Source: Cytophagales bacterium (GTDB lineage: Bacteria; Bacteroidota; Bacteroidia; Cytophagales; Spirosomataceae). From it: a stretch of 64,000 nt of DNA. The position numbers and the translations under genes were made by a program. The notes beneath the pieces are model-generated. The model was not told the origin of the DNA, made no database searches, and saw only the letters and a list, made by a program, of their open reading frames with translations. The first letter of the stretch is position 1. Each line of letters starts with the position of its first letter. The DNA is taken from contig JAAFJP010000029.1 in NCBI GenBank assembly GCA_013298125.1, positions 1 through 64,000 of the forward strand, read 5' to 3'. Positions 38,393 to 47,774 of this stretch are shown here, in pieces.

Positions 38393-39502
38393 CTACTCCC
38401 TCTCATCAACAATTTTCTCCAACTCCTCAACAGCCTCCTCATAATTTTTATCGGCAGGAACAAACTCGTAGGTTTTCAAAATTTCTTTGGCAAGAGCCTT
38501 TGCTTCGTCCGAATGCCCCACTTTTTCTAATAAAATAGCTTTGTAGTATTTATAAATTCTTTCTGGATAAACTTGCTCAAAGTTTTTGTTTTGAGCTTTA
38601 ATTTTTTCCAAAGTCGTCAAAAGTGTTTCTGAGTCGGCAGTTCTGTAATAAATTTCGGAGATACTTCTCACAAATTCAGAAAATACTACGCCCGTAAACT
38701 GGAAATCTGCAAAACGGTCTTTGCTTTCAGCCAATTCTATCAAATATTTTTTAGTATTATTTGCATCATTTTTTTCGAGCCAATACACCAAATTTATCAT
38801 CGTTTTTTCTCTCCCAACGAACCCAATTTTATCAGCATAAATGCCTACTTCGTTCAATAAAGCCACATTATTAGTTTTCCCAGCCTTTCTGGCACAATTT
38901 ATCAAAACATGAAGAACCTCCAATTTTGAAGCAACTCCTTTGGGTTTAAAATTATTCCCTACATATAAAGTTAAAGCAAGCTCGGGCTTTGAGAGTAAGT
39001 AATTGAGATTGTAGGTCGCCCACGAATAATCGTTGGGAGTTTTGAGAGTAGCATTGAAAGAACTAATCGTTTCTTTCTCTAAATTATCGTAGCCTTCTGG
39101 TTCATTCAAAGATTCAACCAAAAATGTCCCAAAAGCATCCATGGACGTTTCGCCAATTCGCATTTTTACAATCCCCCCAAGTTTGTTGATAATGACGTAA
39201 GCGGGCAAAGCGGCAATGCCAAATTGCTTCTGGATGAGCTGCCCCTCCTCGGAAGAAGCCTCTAAACGTAGCGGTAAAAAGTGTTCGGTAAGTTGTTCGT
39301 TGATTTTTTCATCCTTAAAAATATTGCGTTCCATACGATTAGACGCACCACTCCAAGTGGCGGCAATATTCATAAAGATTAGTTTATCGTATTTTTTAGC
39401 TGAATCGAGTGCGGCTTTATAATTTCCCTTAAAATAATCTACTGCGAATAGATTTTGAGAAAATGGCGGAAGAAAAAGAGCAAATAAAAGTATTTTCTTC
39501 AT
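38393..39502 (-). CDS. Thioredoxin-family periplasmic protein
   Basis: Start set at MKKILLFALF; thioredoxin-like 'KLIFMNIAATWSGASNRMER...LPAYVIINKLG', lacking a CxxC. Confidence 0.7.
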   Translation of the reverse strand: MKKILLFALFLPPFSQNLFAVDYFKGNYKAALDSAKKYDKLIFMNIAATWSGASNRMERNIFKDEKINEQLTEHFLPLRLEASSEEGQLIQKQFGIAALPAYVIINKLGGIVKMRIGETSMDAFGTFLVESLNEPEGYDNLEKETISSFNATLKTPNDYSWATYNLNYLLSKPELALTLYVGNNFKPKGVASKLEVLHVLINCARKAGKTNNVALLNEVGIYADKIGFVGREKTMINLVYWLEKNDANNTKKYLIELAESKDRFADFQFTGVVFSEFVRSISEIYYRTADSETLLTTLEKIKAQNKNFEQVYPERIYKYYKAILLEKVGHSDEAKALAKEILKTYEFVPADKNYEEAVEELEKIVDERE

Positions 39503-39613
39503 TTTAGTTTCGTTGTGGTGGTATGTTGCAAAAATACAAAAAAAAGGCTTTTGTTTATTAAAACGAAAGCCTTTTTTGCAAAGAATCAATTTGACAATTC
39601 ATATTCTTGTACA

Positions 39614-39675
39614 TTTCCAGTAGATTATCAATAGCGAGGGATTTAAATCCCTCGCTATTGATAATCTACTGGAAA
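39614..39675. repeat. Perfect 62-bp palindrome with no spacer
   Basis: tttccagtagattatcaatagcgagggattt / aaatccctcgctattgataatctactggaaa; 31 of 31 positions complementary. Confidence 0.95.
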
Positions 39676-39723
39676 TCAAAGAGTTAATTTGAAATAATAT
39701 CTAAAATTAATGAAAGATACTTT

Positions 39724-41205
39724 TTATCCAACTGAACCTTCCAAAGAAACAGCCAATAATTTTTGGGCTTCTACGGCAAATTCCATTGGTAGTTGATTCA
39801 AAACCTCCTTAGCATATCCATTGACAATCAATGCCACGGCTGCCTCTGTTGAAATTCCTCTTTGATTACAGTAAAACAATTGGTCTTCCCCAATTTTTGA
39901 AGTCGTTGCTTCGTGTTCTACGGTAGCCGTTTTATTTTTAACCTCTATATACGGGAATGTATGAGCTCCGCAACGGTCACCCATCAAAAGGGAATCACAT
40001 TGTGAGAAATTACGTGCATTATCCGCCCGTTTCATCACTTCCACTAAACCTCTATATGAATTATGCGACTTACCCGCCGAAATACCTTTTGATACAATTC
40101 TTGACTTCGTATTCTTTCCAATATGAATCATTTTTGTACCTGTATCGGCCTGTTGCATATTGTTAGTAACAGCAACAGAATAAAACTCTCCAATTGAATT
40201 ATCGCCTTTCAAGATGACTGAGGGGTATTTCCATGTAATTGCCGAACCTGTCTCTACTTGTGTCCAAGAGATTTTTGAGTTATCTCCATCACAAATACCA
40301 CGTTTCGTTACGAAGTTATAAATTCCACCTTTTCCGTCTTTATCACCTGGATACCAGTTCTGAACGGTTGAATATTTTACCTCCGCACCCGCATGAGCAA
40401 AAATCTCAACGGTTGCAGCATGAAGTTGGTTTTCGTCACGCATCGGTGCTGTACAACCTTCCAAATAACTTACATAAGAACCTTCGTCCGCAACAATCAA
40501 AGTACGCTCAAACTGACCTGTATTTGCTGCATTTATTCTGAAATAAGTTGATAATTCCATTGGACAACGAACGCCTTTGGGAATATAACAAAACGAACCA
40601 TCCGAAAAAACAGCCCCGTTGAGTGCCGCAAAGAAATTATCTTTAACAGGAACAACCGAACTCAAATATTTTTTAACTAATTCTGGATGTTCCTGAATCG
40701 CCTCTGAAATAGAACAGAAAATGATTCCTCTTTTTGCCAAATCCGCCTTAAATGTTGTTCCCACAGAAACAGAGTCAATCACAGCATCAACAGCGATGCC
40801 TGACAATTCTTTCTCCTCTCCATCTTTCACATTCAATAAACGCTTTTGTTCTGTCAAAGAGATACCTAATTTCTCAAAAGTTGCTCTCAATTCAGGGTCA
40901 ATATCATCCATTGATTCAACAACCTTGGCTGCCTTTGGGGCAGAATAATATTTAATTGACTGATAATCAACGGGAGTATAATTCACATTCGACCATTTCG
41001 GTTCTTTCATGCCCAACCATACGTTATAGGCATTCAAGCGGTATTCCAACATCCATTCAGGCTCATTTTTTTTCGCCGAAAGTTGTCGAACCGTCTCTTC
41101 ACTCAATCCAATCGGAAATTCATCGGCATCAAAATCATTGTGAAAACCGTATTTGTACTCCGAGGAGGTTACTTCTTCTAAAATATCTATTTCTTCCTTT
41201 GCCAT
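39724..41205 (-). CDS. sufB: Fe-S cluster assembly protein SufB
   Basis: '[36 protein letters not shown]', '[24 protein letters not shown]'. Confidence 0.97.
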   Translation of the reverse strand: MAKEEIDILEEVTSSEYKYGFHNDFDADEFPIGLSEETVRQLSAKKNEPEWMLEYRLNAYNVWLGMKEPKWSNVNYTPVDYQSIKYYSAPKAAKVVESMDDIDPELRATFEKLGISLTEQKRLLNVKDGEEKELSGIAVDAVIDSVSVGTTFKADLAKRGIIFCSISEAIQEHPELVKKYLSSVVPVKDNFFAALNGAVFSDGSFCYIPKGVRCPMELSTYFRINAANTGQFERTLIVADEGSYVSYLEGCTAPMRDENQLHAATVEIFAHAGAEVKYSTVQNWYPGDKDGKGGIYNFVTKRGICDGDNSKISWTQVETGSAITWKYPSVILKGDNSIGEFYSVAVTNNMQQADTGTKMIHIGKNTKSRIVSKGISAGKSHNSYRGLVEVMKRADNARNFSQCDSLLMGDRCGAHTFPYIEVKNKTATVEHEATTSKIGEDQLFYCNQRGISTEAAVALIVNGYAKEVLNQLPMEFAVEAQKLLAVSLEGSVG

Positions 41206-41320
41206 TTTATTGGTCTAAAAAATTGGTTTGTGGTTATGAAAATTCATTCATTAGCCTACAAAATTAACTCTAAAACACGTAGAATAGTTCTCTTGTTTAG
41301 AATTTTTCTATTTTAGCTTA

Positions 41321-41394
41321 ATTACAGTAGCTCGAAGTGGCACTTCGAGAATTGGAGTACAATTTCTCGAAGTACCACTTCGAGCTACTGTAAT
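41321..41394. repeat. Palindromic element
   Basis: attacagtagctcgaagtggcacttcgagaa...ttctcgaagtaccacttcgagctactgtaat. Confidence 0.9.
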
Positions 41395-41864
41395 TATATA
41401 GAAAAAGGCACAGGACGATTCAAAGACTCTTCCAAAGAAATAAAAGTCTCCGTTCGTTGAATGCCTTGCACTTTTTGAATTTTATCATGCAAAACCTCAC
41501 GAAGATGCACGGTGTCACGACAAACGATTTTAGCAAAAATTGAATAAATCCCTGTCGTATAATTAATACTAATCACTTCGGGGATTTCAGATAATTGTTC
41601 TGCCACTTCTTCGTAGAGGGAACTTTTATCTAAGTATATCCCCAAAAATGCCGATATGTCCCAACCTAATTTAGTATGGTCAATCACCAACTGAGAACCA
41701 ACTACAATACCAGCTTCCTCCATTTTGGTCATACGTACATGGACAGTTCCGCCCGATACATGGATTTTTTTTCCGATTTCGGTATATGGCATATTGGCGT
41801 TTTTCATCAAAAGGCTCAATATTTTCATATCCACCTCGTCGATTGTTATGTTTTTGTTTATCAT
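41394..41864 (-). CDS. Lrp/AsnC family transcriptional regulator
   Basis: 'IDEVDMKILSLLMKNANMPYTEIGKKIHVSGGTVHVRMTKMEEAGIV'; RAM domain. Confidence 0.93.
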   Translation of the reverse strand: MINKNITIDEVDMKILSLLMKNANMPYTEIGKKIHVSGGTVHVRMTKMEEAGIVVGSQLVIDHTKLGWDISAFLGIYLDKSSLYEEVAEQLSEIPEVISINYTTGIYSIFAKIVCRDTVHLREVLHDKIQKVQGIQRTETFISLEESLNRPVPFSI

Positions 41865-41874
41865 ACATTACTTT

Positions 41875-41938
41875 TTGTCATTCCAACGAAGGAGGAAACT
41901 GTTAAATACTCAGTTTCCTCCTTAGTCGGAATGACAAA
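41875..41938. repeat. Palindromic element upstream of lrp-like gene
   Basis: tttgtcattccaacgaaggaggaaactg...cagtttcctccttagtcggaatgacaaa. Confidence 0.85.
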
Positions 41939-42073
41939 TTAAAAATTTGTTAAAAATTGCCATTGAAAAATTCTCAAAATAAAAGCTATTCTCAAATAAG
42001 AATTTTTATTTTTCATAACAAATATAGTAAATTTTTAAAAATATTGTAAATTTTATTATTTTTTTATCAAAAA

Positions 42074-42105
42074 TTTGCAATATAAATACCAATGTACTAA
42101 TTTTG
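42074..42105 (+). promoter_or_regulatory. Bacteroidota sigma-type promoter driving tRNA-like gene
   Basis: TTTG (42074-42077) - 20 nt - TAATTTTG (42098-42105), matching TTTG/TAnnTTTG; predicted start about 42112. Confidence 0.7.
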
Positions 42106-42128
42106 TCATGTCGTAAAGGCAATCATAC

Positions 42129-42291
42129 TGTAGGGTGATGAAATTTGGCAGACGTACCCTCCTGTCTCGGGGGTGGTGAACATGAAATAAAATTAGTATA
42201 ATGCCTATCGCAAGATAGACTGGGGTGGACCACCGCTTTTTGTACTATATCTAATCACACCGTGGAGGTTCGAGTCCTTCTCCTACAGCCA
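42129..42291 (+). tRNA. tRNA-like gene: class-II body, anticodon GUC (Asp-type loop), 90-nt structured variable region, G73, encoded CCA
   Basis: Acceptor TGTAGGG/TCCTACA; T8 G9; D-arm ATGAAATTTGGCAGACGT; anticodon arm CCCTC-CTGTCTC-GGGGG; T-arm GGAGG-TTCGAGT-CCTTC; discriminator G then CCA; variable region 42174-42263. Confidence 0.75.
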
Positions 42292-42479
42292 ATTATTTGA
42301 ATATTTGAGGATAAATATTTTGATAAAAACTCATTAATTTATTACCTTTATTCTCAAATTATCAAAAAGACTACTTTCTATGTAGTCTAATTTGGTTTTT
42401 AGTTTGTTGATGAAGTGTAATTCAGAAAAGCAGTCTCGTTGAGGTTGCTTTTTTTGTGTTTTAAGGGTTTGGACATGGA

Positions 42480-42515
42480 AACGGCTTTGCAGGTTGAATT
42501 GCAAAGCCGTTTTGT
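42480..42515. terminator. Intrinsic terminator
   Basis: aaacggctttgcaggttgaattgcaaagccgttttgttttt. Confidence 0.7.
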
Positions 42516-42525
42516 TTTTGGATTT

Positions 42526-43044
42526 TCATTCTTTTAGCCATGGACGCTTAATAGGTAGTATTTTTTTCTCCTTTGAAATAGGTTTGATTGTAGGTGGGAC
42601 ATTTTCAGAAGTATTTAATTCTGTCCCAATTCTACTGTAATTAACACTTTCATCTACATTCTTGAAAACTAATTTAAACCAGTCAATTAACTCTACAAAA
42701 ATATTATCCCCATAAGGTATTGGCATATTTATATTTTCAATTACCCCATCTGAAAAAAGATAATGATCACAGCTAAAACACAATTCAAAAGTCTTTACAA
42801 CCTGACCATTATTATCTCGCCAAATCAGCACATCTCTATATATGGCTGCACACATCCAGTCTGCATCTAACTTTTTAGGGAATAGGCTTATTTTCTCAGA
42901 TAACTCTGTGAAATCAATATCTTTTAATTCAATTTCATATTCAGGATTGAACTTAAAATTACCATCAGGATTTAAAAAGCTACTGTAATAGTTATCTTTC
43001 GTTGGCTCAAAATGTATTGCAAAAATTTTCAACTCACTTTCCAT
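42526..43044 (-). CDS. Hypothetical protein
   Basis: 172-aa ORF between non-coding spacers, same strand as downstream hydrolase. Confidence 0.5.
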   Translation of the reverse strand: MESELKIFAIHFEPTKDNYYSSFLNPDGNFKFNPEYEIELKDIDFTELSEKISLFPKKLDADWMCAAIYRDVLIWRDNNGQVVKTFELCFSCDHYLFSDGVIENINMPIPYGDNIFVELIDWFKLVFKNVDESVNYSRIGTELNTSENVPPTIKPISKEKKILPIKRPWLKE

Positions 43045-43065
43045 GATTTATATTTTTATGTCAGT

Positions 43066-44949
43066 TTACTCTAATACCCCTATCCTCAAATAACTCTCCG
43101 CCCCCTTCTGGTGATAAACCCTATGCGTAGCCTTCTGATAATCAGACGATTCAGCCTTGAAAATGTCCATAAACTTCTGAGGGTTTCGATCTGCCCAAGG
43201 GAAACATGAACTCTGGATTTGTACCATGACTCGATGTCTTTTTTTGAAAGTATGCAGCACATCTTGTAATTCCACCTTCACGTCCGTTACTTGATTTGGC
43301 ACAAAAGGCTCAGGTTTTGAAACATCATTTCTATATTTTCCTCTAATAATTTCTGACCGAACTAATTGTTGATAATTGCCAAAAACAACTTCTGATTTTG
43401 GGGCTGGATTTTCAGTATCTTGTGGGTAAACATCAATTACTTTCACGACCCAATCAGCATCTGTACCAGTGGTTGATACTTTCAAAAACGCCTTAATTTC
43501 GCCTGAAAGGGTCATTTCTTTCTCTAAAACATCCGTTTGAAAACTTACCACGTCTGGGCGTGAATAAGCAAAACGCTGATCATCCACCATGTACGAAGAC
43601 GAAAATCCGTCGGTGATTTTTGAGTAAAAAGGTACTGGACGATTAGGGTCTGAAAGGTATTCTGTTGAAGTATTTTCAGTTTGTGGATTATCAAAACTCA
43701 ATTTGCCATTCGCTTGAAAATACAAAGATTTCTCCTTTGTTCCTTTCGCTGGATAAGTATCAAAAGTACGCCATTTGTTTGTTCCCGTTTCAAAAAGCGT
43801 TGCTTCTGGCAAATCAAGAGGTTTTGAATCATCAATTAGATAATGACGGAAAAATTTTGCTTCAATATTCTCTTGATAATAAGGTGAAACTTTTGAGCCA
43901 AAATCAATATCTCCGAGCGTTTGTCCAGAAGGTCCAGACCAACCACCATGATCCCAAGGTCCAACCACAAAGATATTTTTGATGTTTGGATTTTGCTTTT
44001 CGATGGCTTTGTAAGTATTGAATGTACCGTACAAATCTTGCTCATCGTACCACCCTCCTACAACCATCACGGCGTGTTTGATATTTTTGAGATGAGGTAA
44101 AATATTACGCATCTTCCAATGCTCATCATAGTCTGGATGCTCAAAATTTTCGTGATAATATGAGTTCCTACCTTTGTAAAAGCCTTCCTCCGAATTTTTA
44201 GTCGTTTTAACTTCATTCAAATAAAAGTCATACCCATCTGGATTATTTGTTTCAAAATAAACTGGTGGACTGGTTGTAGTAGGCTTCGATTGGTCTTGGA
44301 AATAATTATAAAAACCAAAGTTTGCCGCAATCATAAATGCACCATTATGAAAAGCATCATCACGCCATAAATCCGCCATTGGGGCTTGTGGAGAAGACGC
44401 TTTCAAGGCTGGATGCTCAGAAACCGAACCCGCCGAAGTGAAAAATCCAGGGTAAGAAATACCCCACTGACCGACTTTGCCATTATTATTTTTGATATTT
44501 TTTATAAGCCAATCTATTGTATCGTAGGTATCTGAGGCCTCATCAATATCGGTTTTCGCTTTCTTATTATCAAGATGCGGAGTCATTTCTACAAACTTCC
44601 CCTCGGATGCCCAGCGACCTCTAACATCCTGATATACAACAATATAATTATCTCGAAGCATAAAAGGATTAGGCGTAATTCTCTTCTTAAATTTATTTAC
44701 CCCATATGGCTGACACGTGTAAGGCGTGCGTTGCATGATGATTGGAAACTTCTTGGTCATGTCTTTTGGGGCATAGATTTGGGTAAAAAGTTTAACGCCA
44801 TCTCGCATCTGAACCATGATTTCGGTTTTGGTATAATTCTGTCTCACATACGCACTATCTTGCGAAACAGTAAACGGATAAGGCGAATCATTTTTTTGTG
44901 CCTGAACGAAGGCTGGAATAAGTAAAAAGAGGATGAATAGTTTTTTCAT
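43066..44949 (-). CDS. CocE/NonD family hydrolase (X-Pro dipeptidyl-peptidase S15-like)
   Basis: 'MRDGVKLFTQIYAPKD', 'GKVGQWGISYPGFFTSAGS' nucleophile, C-terminal jelly-roll-like domain. Confidence 0.92.
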   Translation of the reverse strand: MKKLFILFLLIPAFVQAQKNDSPYPFTVSQDSAYVRQNYTKTEIMVQMRDGVKLFTQIYAPKDMTKKFPIIMQRTPYTCQPYGVNKFKKRITPNPFMLRDNYIVVYQDVRGRWASEGKFVEMTPHLDNKKAKTDIDEASDTYDTIDWLIKNIKNNNGKVGQWGISYPGFFTSAGSVSEHPALKASSPQAPMADLWRDDAFHNGAFMIAANFGFYNYFQDQSKPTTTSPPVYFETNNPDGYDFYLNEVKTTKNSEEGFYKGRNSYYHENFEHPDYDEHWKMRNILPHLKNIKHAVMVVGGWYDEQDLYGTFNTYKAIEKQNPNIKNIFVVGPWDHGGWSGPSGQTLGDIDFGSKVSPYYQENIEAKFFRHYLIDDSKPLDLPEATLFETGTNKWRTFDTYPAKGTKEKSLYFQANGKLSFDNPQTENTSTEYLSDPNRPVPFYSKITDGFSSSYMVDDQRFAYSRPDVVSFQTDVLEKEMTLSGEIKAFLKVSTTGTDADWVVKVIDVYPQDTENPAPKSEVVFGNYQQLVRSEIIRGKYRNDVSKPEPFVPNQVTDVKVELQDVLHTFKKRHRVMVQIQSSCFPWADRNPQKFMDIFKAESSDYQKATHRVYHQKGAESYLRIGVLE

Positions 44950-44969
44950 ACGTTTGTTGTTTTGACTTT

Positions 44970-45027
44970 GCCACTAAGGCACGAAGGCACAAAGTTTTAA
45001 ATCTTGGAGACTTCGTGCCTTGGTGGC
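44970..45027. repeat. Palindromic element (gccactaaggcacgaagg family), uninterrupted copy
   Basis: gccactaaggcacgaaggcacaaagttttaaatcttggagacttcgtgccttggtggc. Confidence 0.85.
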
Positions 45028-45230
45028 AATTTCTATTTGTTGATAAGAAAATTTAAGCGAATTAATGACAATTTACAGAAAAGCACCCAAAAGCTAAACT
45101 TCATTGAGTAATTTTGTTGTGCGGTGAACGGTAAACGGTGAACGGTGAACGATTTAAGGGATTGCAAAACCTTTATCTACTAATCTCTAAGTGTTAATTG
45201 TTAATTGCTTTAATTGTTAATTGATAAATC

Positions 45231-46094
45231 GTGAATAATACAATTTTAAGAATTGCCGTCCAAAAATCTGGACGATTGAGTGATGATTCTCTCAACCTTT
45301 TTAAAGAATGTGGCATTAAATTCGACAATGGAGCGGGTAAATTAAAGGCTACTTCATCTAACTTTCCTGCCGAATTTTTGTTTCTTAGAGACGACGATAT
45401 TCCTGGATACGTAGAAGATGGCGTGGCGGATATTGGCATTGTGGGGCAGAATGTTCATGTGGAATCTCATAAAAATGTATCAGAAGTAAAACTTTTAGGC
45501 TTCTCAAAATGTCGTTTATCTATTGCCATTCCTCGGGGAGAGACTTATAACTCAATTCAAGATTTAGAAGGAAAAGACATTGCGACTTCTTATCCAATTA
45601 TCTTAGGTAACTATCTGAAAGAGAACGGAGTAACGGCTCATATCCACGAAATTTCGGGTTCGGTTGAGATTGCTCCAAGCATTGGATTGGCTCATGCGGT
45701 TTGTGATATTGTGTCTTCAGGTGGAACACTTTTGAGCAATGGTTTGAAAGAAGTTGAAAAGATTTTCTTCTCGCAAGCCATAATGATTGGTTGCCCGACG
45801 ATGAGCCAAGAAAAGCAAGAAATTTTGAATCAAATTTTATTCAGAATCGATGCAGTTCAACGAGCGAAGAACAATAAATATGTGGTTTTGAATACGAAAA
45901 ATGAGAATATTGAAGCGATTTCAAAACTTTTGCCTGGCATGAAATCGCCATCGGTTATTCCATTGGCACAATCGGGTTGGTCGGCGATGAGCTCAGTAAT
46001 TAATGAAAATGATTTTTGGCAAAATATTGAGAAACTCCGTGAGGCAGGTGCTGAGGGAATTTTGGTGATGCCGATTGAGAAGATGATTTATTAA
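45231..46094 (+). CDS. hisG: ATP phosphoribosyltransferase (long form), GTG start
   Basis: 'LRIAVQKSGRLSDDSLNLFKECG', 'DIVSSGGTLLSNGLKEVE'. Confidence 0.95.
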   Translation: MNNTILRIAVQKSGRLSDDSLNLFKECGIKFDNGAGKLKATSSNFPAEFLFLRDDDIPGYVEDGVADIGIVGQNVHVESHKNVSEVKLLGFSKCRLSIAIPRGETYNSIQDLEGKDIATSYPIILGNYLKENGVTAHIHEISGSVEIAPSIGLAHAVCDIVSSGGTLLSNGLKEVEKIFFSQAIMIGCPTMSQEKQEILNQILFRIDAVQRAKNNKYVVLNTKNENIEAISKLLPGMKSPSVIPLAQSGWSAMSSVINENDFWQNIEKLREAGAEGILVMPIEKMIY

Positions 46095-46097
46095 AAA

Positions 46098-46502
46098 ATG
46101 AAACGTCTTTATATTGATATAGATGGAGTTTTACTCACAACGAAACAAATTAGACCAGCCGAGAATGTCTCTGTTTTTTTAGATTTCATTTCTACTAATT
46201 TTGAATGTCTTTGGCTTACAACTCATTGTAAGGGATTAGAGAATAATTCCATTAAATATCTTTCAAATTACCTCAATATCAATGATTTAGAAAAGATAAA
46301 AACATTCAAAGAGACAAATTGGGATGCTTTAAAAACTGATGGAATTGATTTTGAGAGTGATTTTTATTGGTTAGACGATTATCCATTTGAATCCGAAATC
46401 TTGGTTTTGAAGTCATTAAATTTGGAAAACAGGCTATTAAAAGTAGAACTTAACGGTGAGAAAAACCTTGAATGGATTATGAAATTTTTACAAGAAAAAT
46501 AG
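46098..46502 (+). CDS. HAD-like hypothetical protein between hisG and hisD
   Basis: N-terminal 'LYIDIDGVLL' HAD motif I; 'FYWLDDYPFESE'. Confidence 0.6.
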   Translation: MKRLYIDIDGVLLTTKQIRPAENVSVFLDFISTNFECLWLTTHCKGLENNSIKYLSNYLNINDLEKIKTFKETNWDALKTDGIDFESDFYWLDDYPFESEILVLKSLNLENRLLKVELNGEKNLEWIMKFLQEK

Positions 46503-46505
46503 TAA

Positions 46506-47762
46506 ATGAAAATTATAAAATATCCCAATAATTCAGAATACAAAGCAATATTAACTCGACCTACCCAAGATATTTCGGTGATTGAGGAAAGAGTTTTGCC
46601 TATTCTGAAAAAAGTAAAAGCCGAAGGAGATTCCGCCATTCGTGAATATGCTTTACAGTTTGATAATGTATTTTTGGATTCATTAGAAGTCCCTCAAAGC
46701 GATATTCAAAATGCAGAAAGCAAACTCACTGAGGACTTAAAAAGTGCCATTAAACAAGCCTACGCTAACATTTATAAATTTCACGAAGCCCAAAAATCTG
46801 TTCCAGAGAAAATTGAAACGATGACTGGCGTAACCTGTTGGCGAAAATCAGTGGGTATTGATAAAGTGGGTTTATACGTCCCAGGCGGAACTGCACCACT
46901 GTTTTCAACGGTTTTGATGCTGGGAATTCCTGCCAAAATTGCGGGTTGTCGTGAGGTGGTTTTGTGTACGCCTTCCAATCATCCAGCCATTTATTTTGCG
47001 GCTCAATTGTGTGGTATTTCCAAAATTTTCAGAGTCGGCGGTTCACAAGCGATTGCTGCAATGGCGTACGGAACAGAGAGCATTCCACAAGTTTATAAAA
47101 TCTTTGGACCTGGTAATCAATACGTTACGGCTGCTAAGATGTTGGTTAATAAAGAAGGCGTGGCAATTGATATGCCTGCGGGACCTTCGGAAGTAGCGGT
47201 TTATGCCGATGATTCAGCCAATCCAGTTTTTGTGGCGGCAGATTTATTGTCCCAAGCCGAACATGGCATTGACTCACAGGTTTTGATAGTTTCTACTTCT
47301 GAAAAGATGATAGAATCTGTAAATCAAGAACTTACAAAACAAGTTTCCGTTTTACCAAGAGCTGAATTTGCCTCAAAAGCTCTCGAAAATTCACAGGCAG
47401 TTTTAGTCGAAAGTCAAGAAATCGCCTTGGAAATGTTGAATGAATATGCGGCGGAACATTTGATTATGTCGATAGAAAATGCCGAAGAAGTTTCTGAAAA
47501 AATATACAACGCAGGTTCAATTTTCTTAGGTAACTATACGCCCGAATCTGCGGGTGATTATGCCTCTGGAACAAATCATACCTTGCCAACCAATGGTTAT
47601 GCAAAAGCCTATTCTGGGGTTAGTTTGGACAGTTTTATGAAGAAAATAACCGTTCAGAATATCACCCAAGAAGGCATTAAAAATATAGGAAAAACAATTA
47701 TCGAAATGGCAACGGCAGAGTCTTTGGAGGCTCATGCAAATGCTGTTCGGGTAAGGTTATAA
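46506..47762 (+). CDS. hisD: Histidinol dehydrogenase
   Basis: 'VGLYVPGGTAPLFSTVLMLGIPAKIAGC', 'GPGNQYVTAAKMLV', 'DMPAGPSEVAV'. Confidence 0.97.
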   Translation: MKIIKYPNNSEYKAILTRPTQDISVIEERVLPILKKVKAEGDSAIREYALQFDNVFLDSLEVPQSDIQNAESKLTEDLKSAIKQAYANIYKFHEAQKSVPEKIETMTGVTCWRKSVGIDKVGLYVPGGTAPLFSTVLMLGIPAKIAGCREVVLCTPSNHPAIYFAAQLCGISKIFRVGGSQAIAAMAYGTESIPQVYKIFGPGNQYVTAAKMLVNKEGVAIDMPAGPSEVAVYADDSANPVFVAADLLSQAEHGIDSQVLIVSTSEKMIESVNQELTKQVSVLPRAEFASKALENSQAVLVESQEIALEMLNEYAAEHLIMSIENAEEVSEKIYNAGSIFLGNYTPESAGDYASGTNHTLPTNGYAKAYSGVSLDSFMKKITVQNITQEGIKNIGKTIIEMATAESLEAHANAVRVRL

Positions 47763-47774
47763 TTCAAATTTATC

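Noticed and set aside
39957-40955. Plus-strand ORFs of 67-100 aa within sufB
   Set aside because: Antisense to a highly conserved gene.
42174-42263. Group I intron in the tRNA-like gene
   Set aside because: Only 90 nt, lies in the variable arm rather than anticodon loop, and lacks a full P/Q/R/S core.
42129-42291. tmRNA
   Set aside because: 5' and 3' ends do not match tmRNA, there is a complete D-arm and anticodon arm, and no tag-peptide reading frame is apparent.
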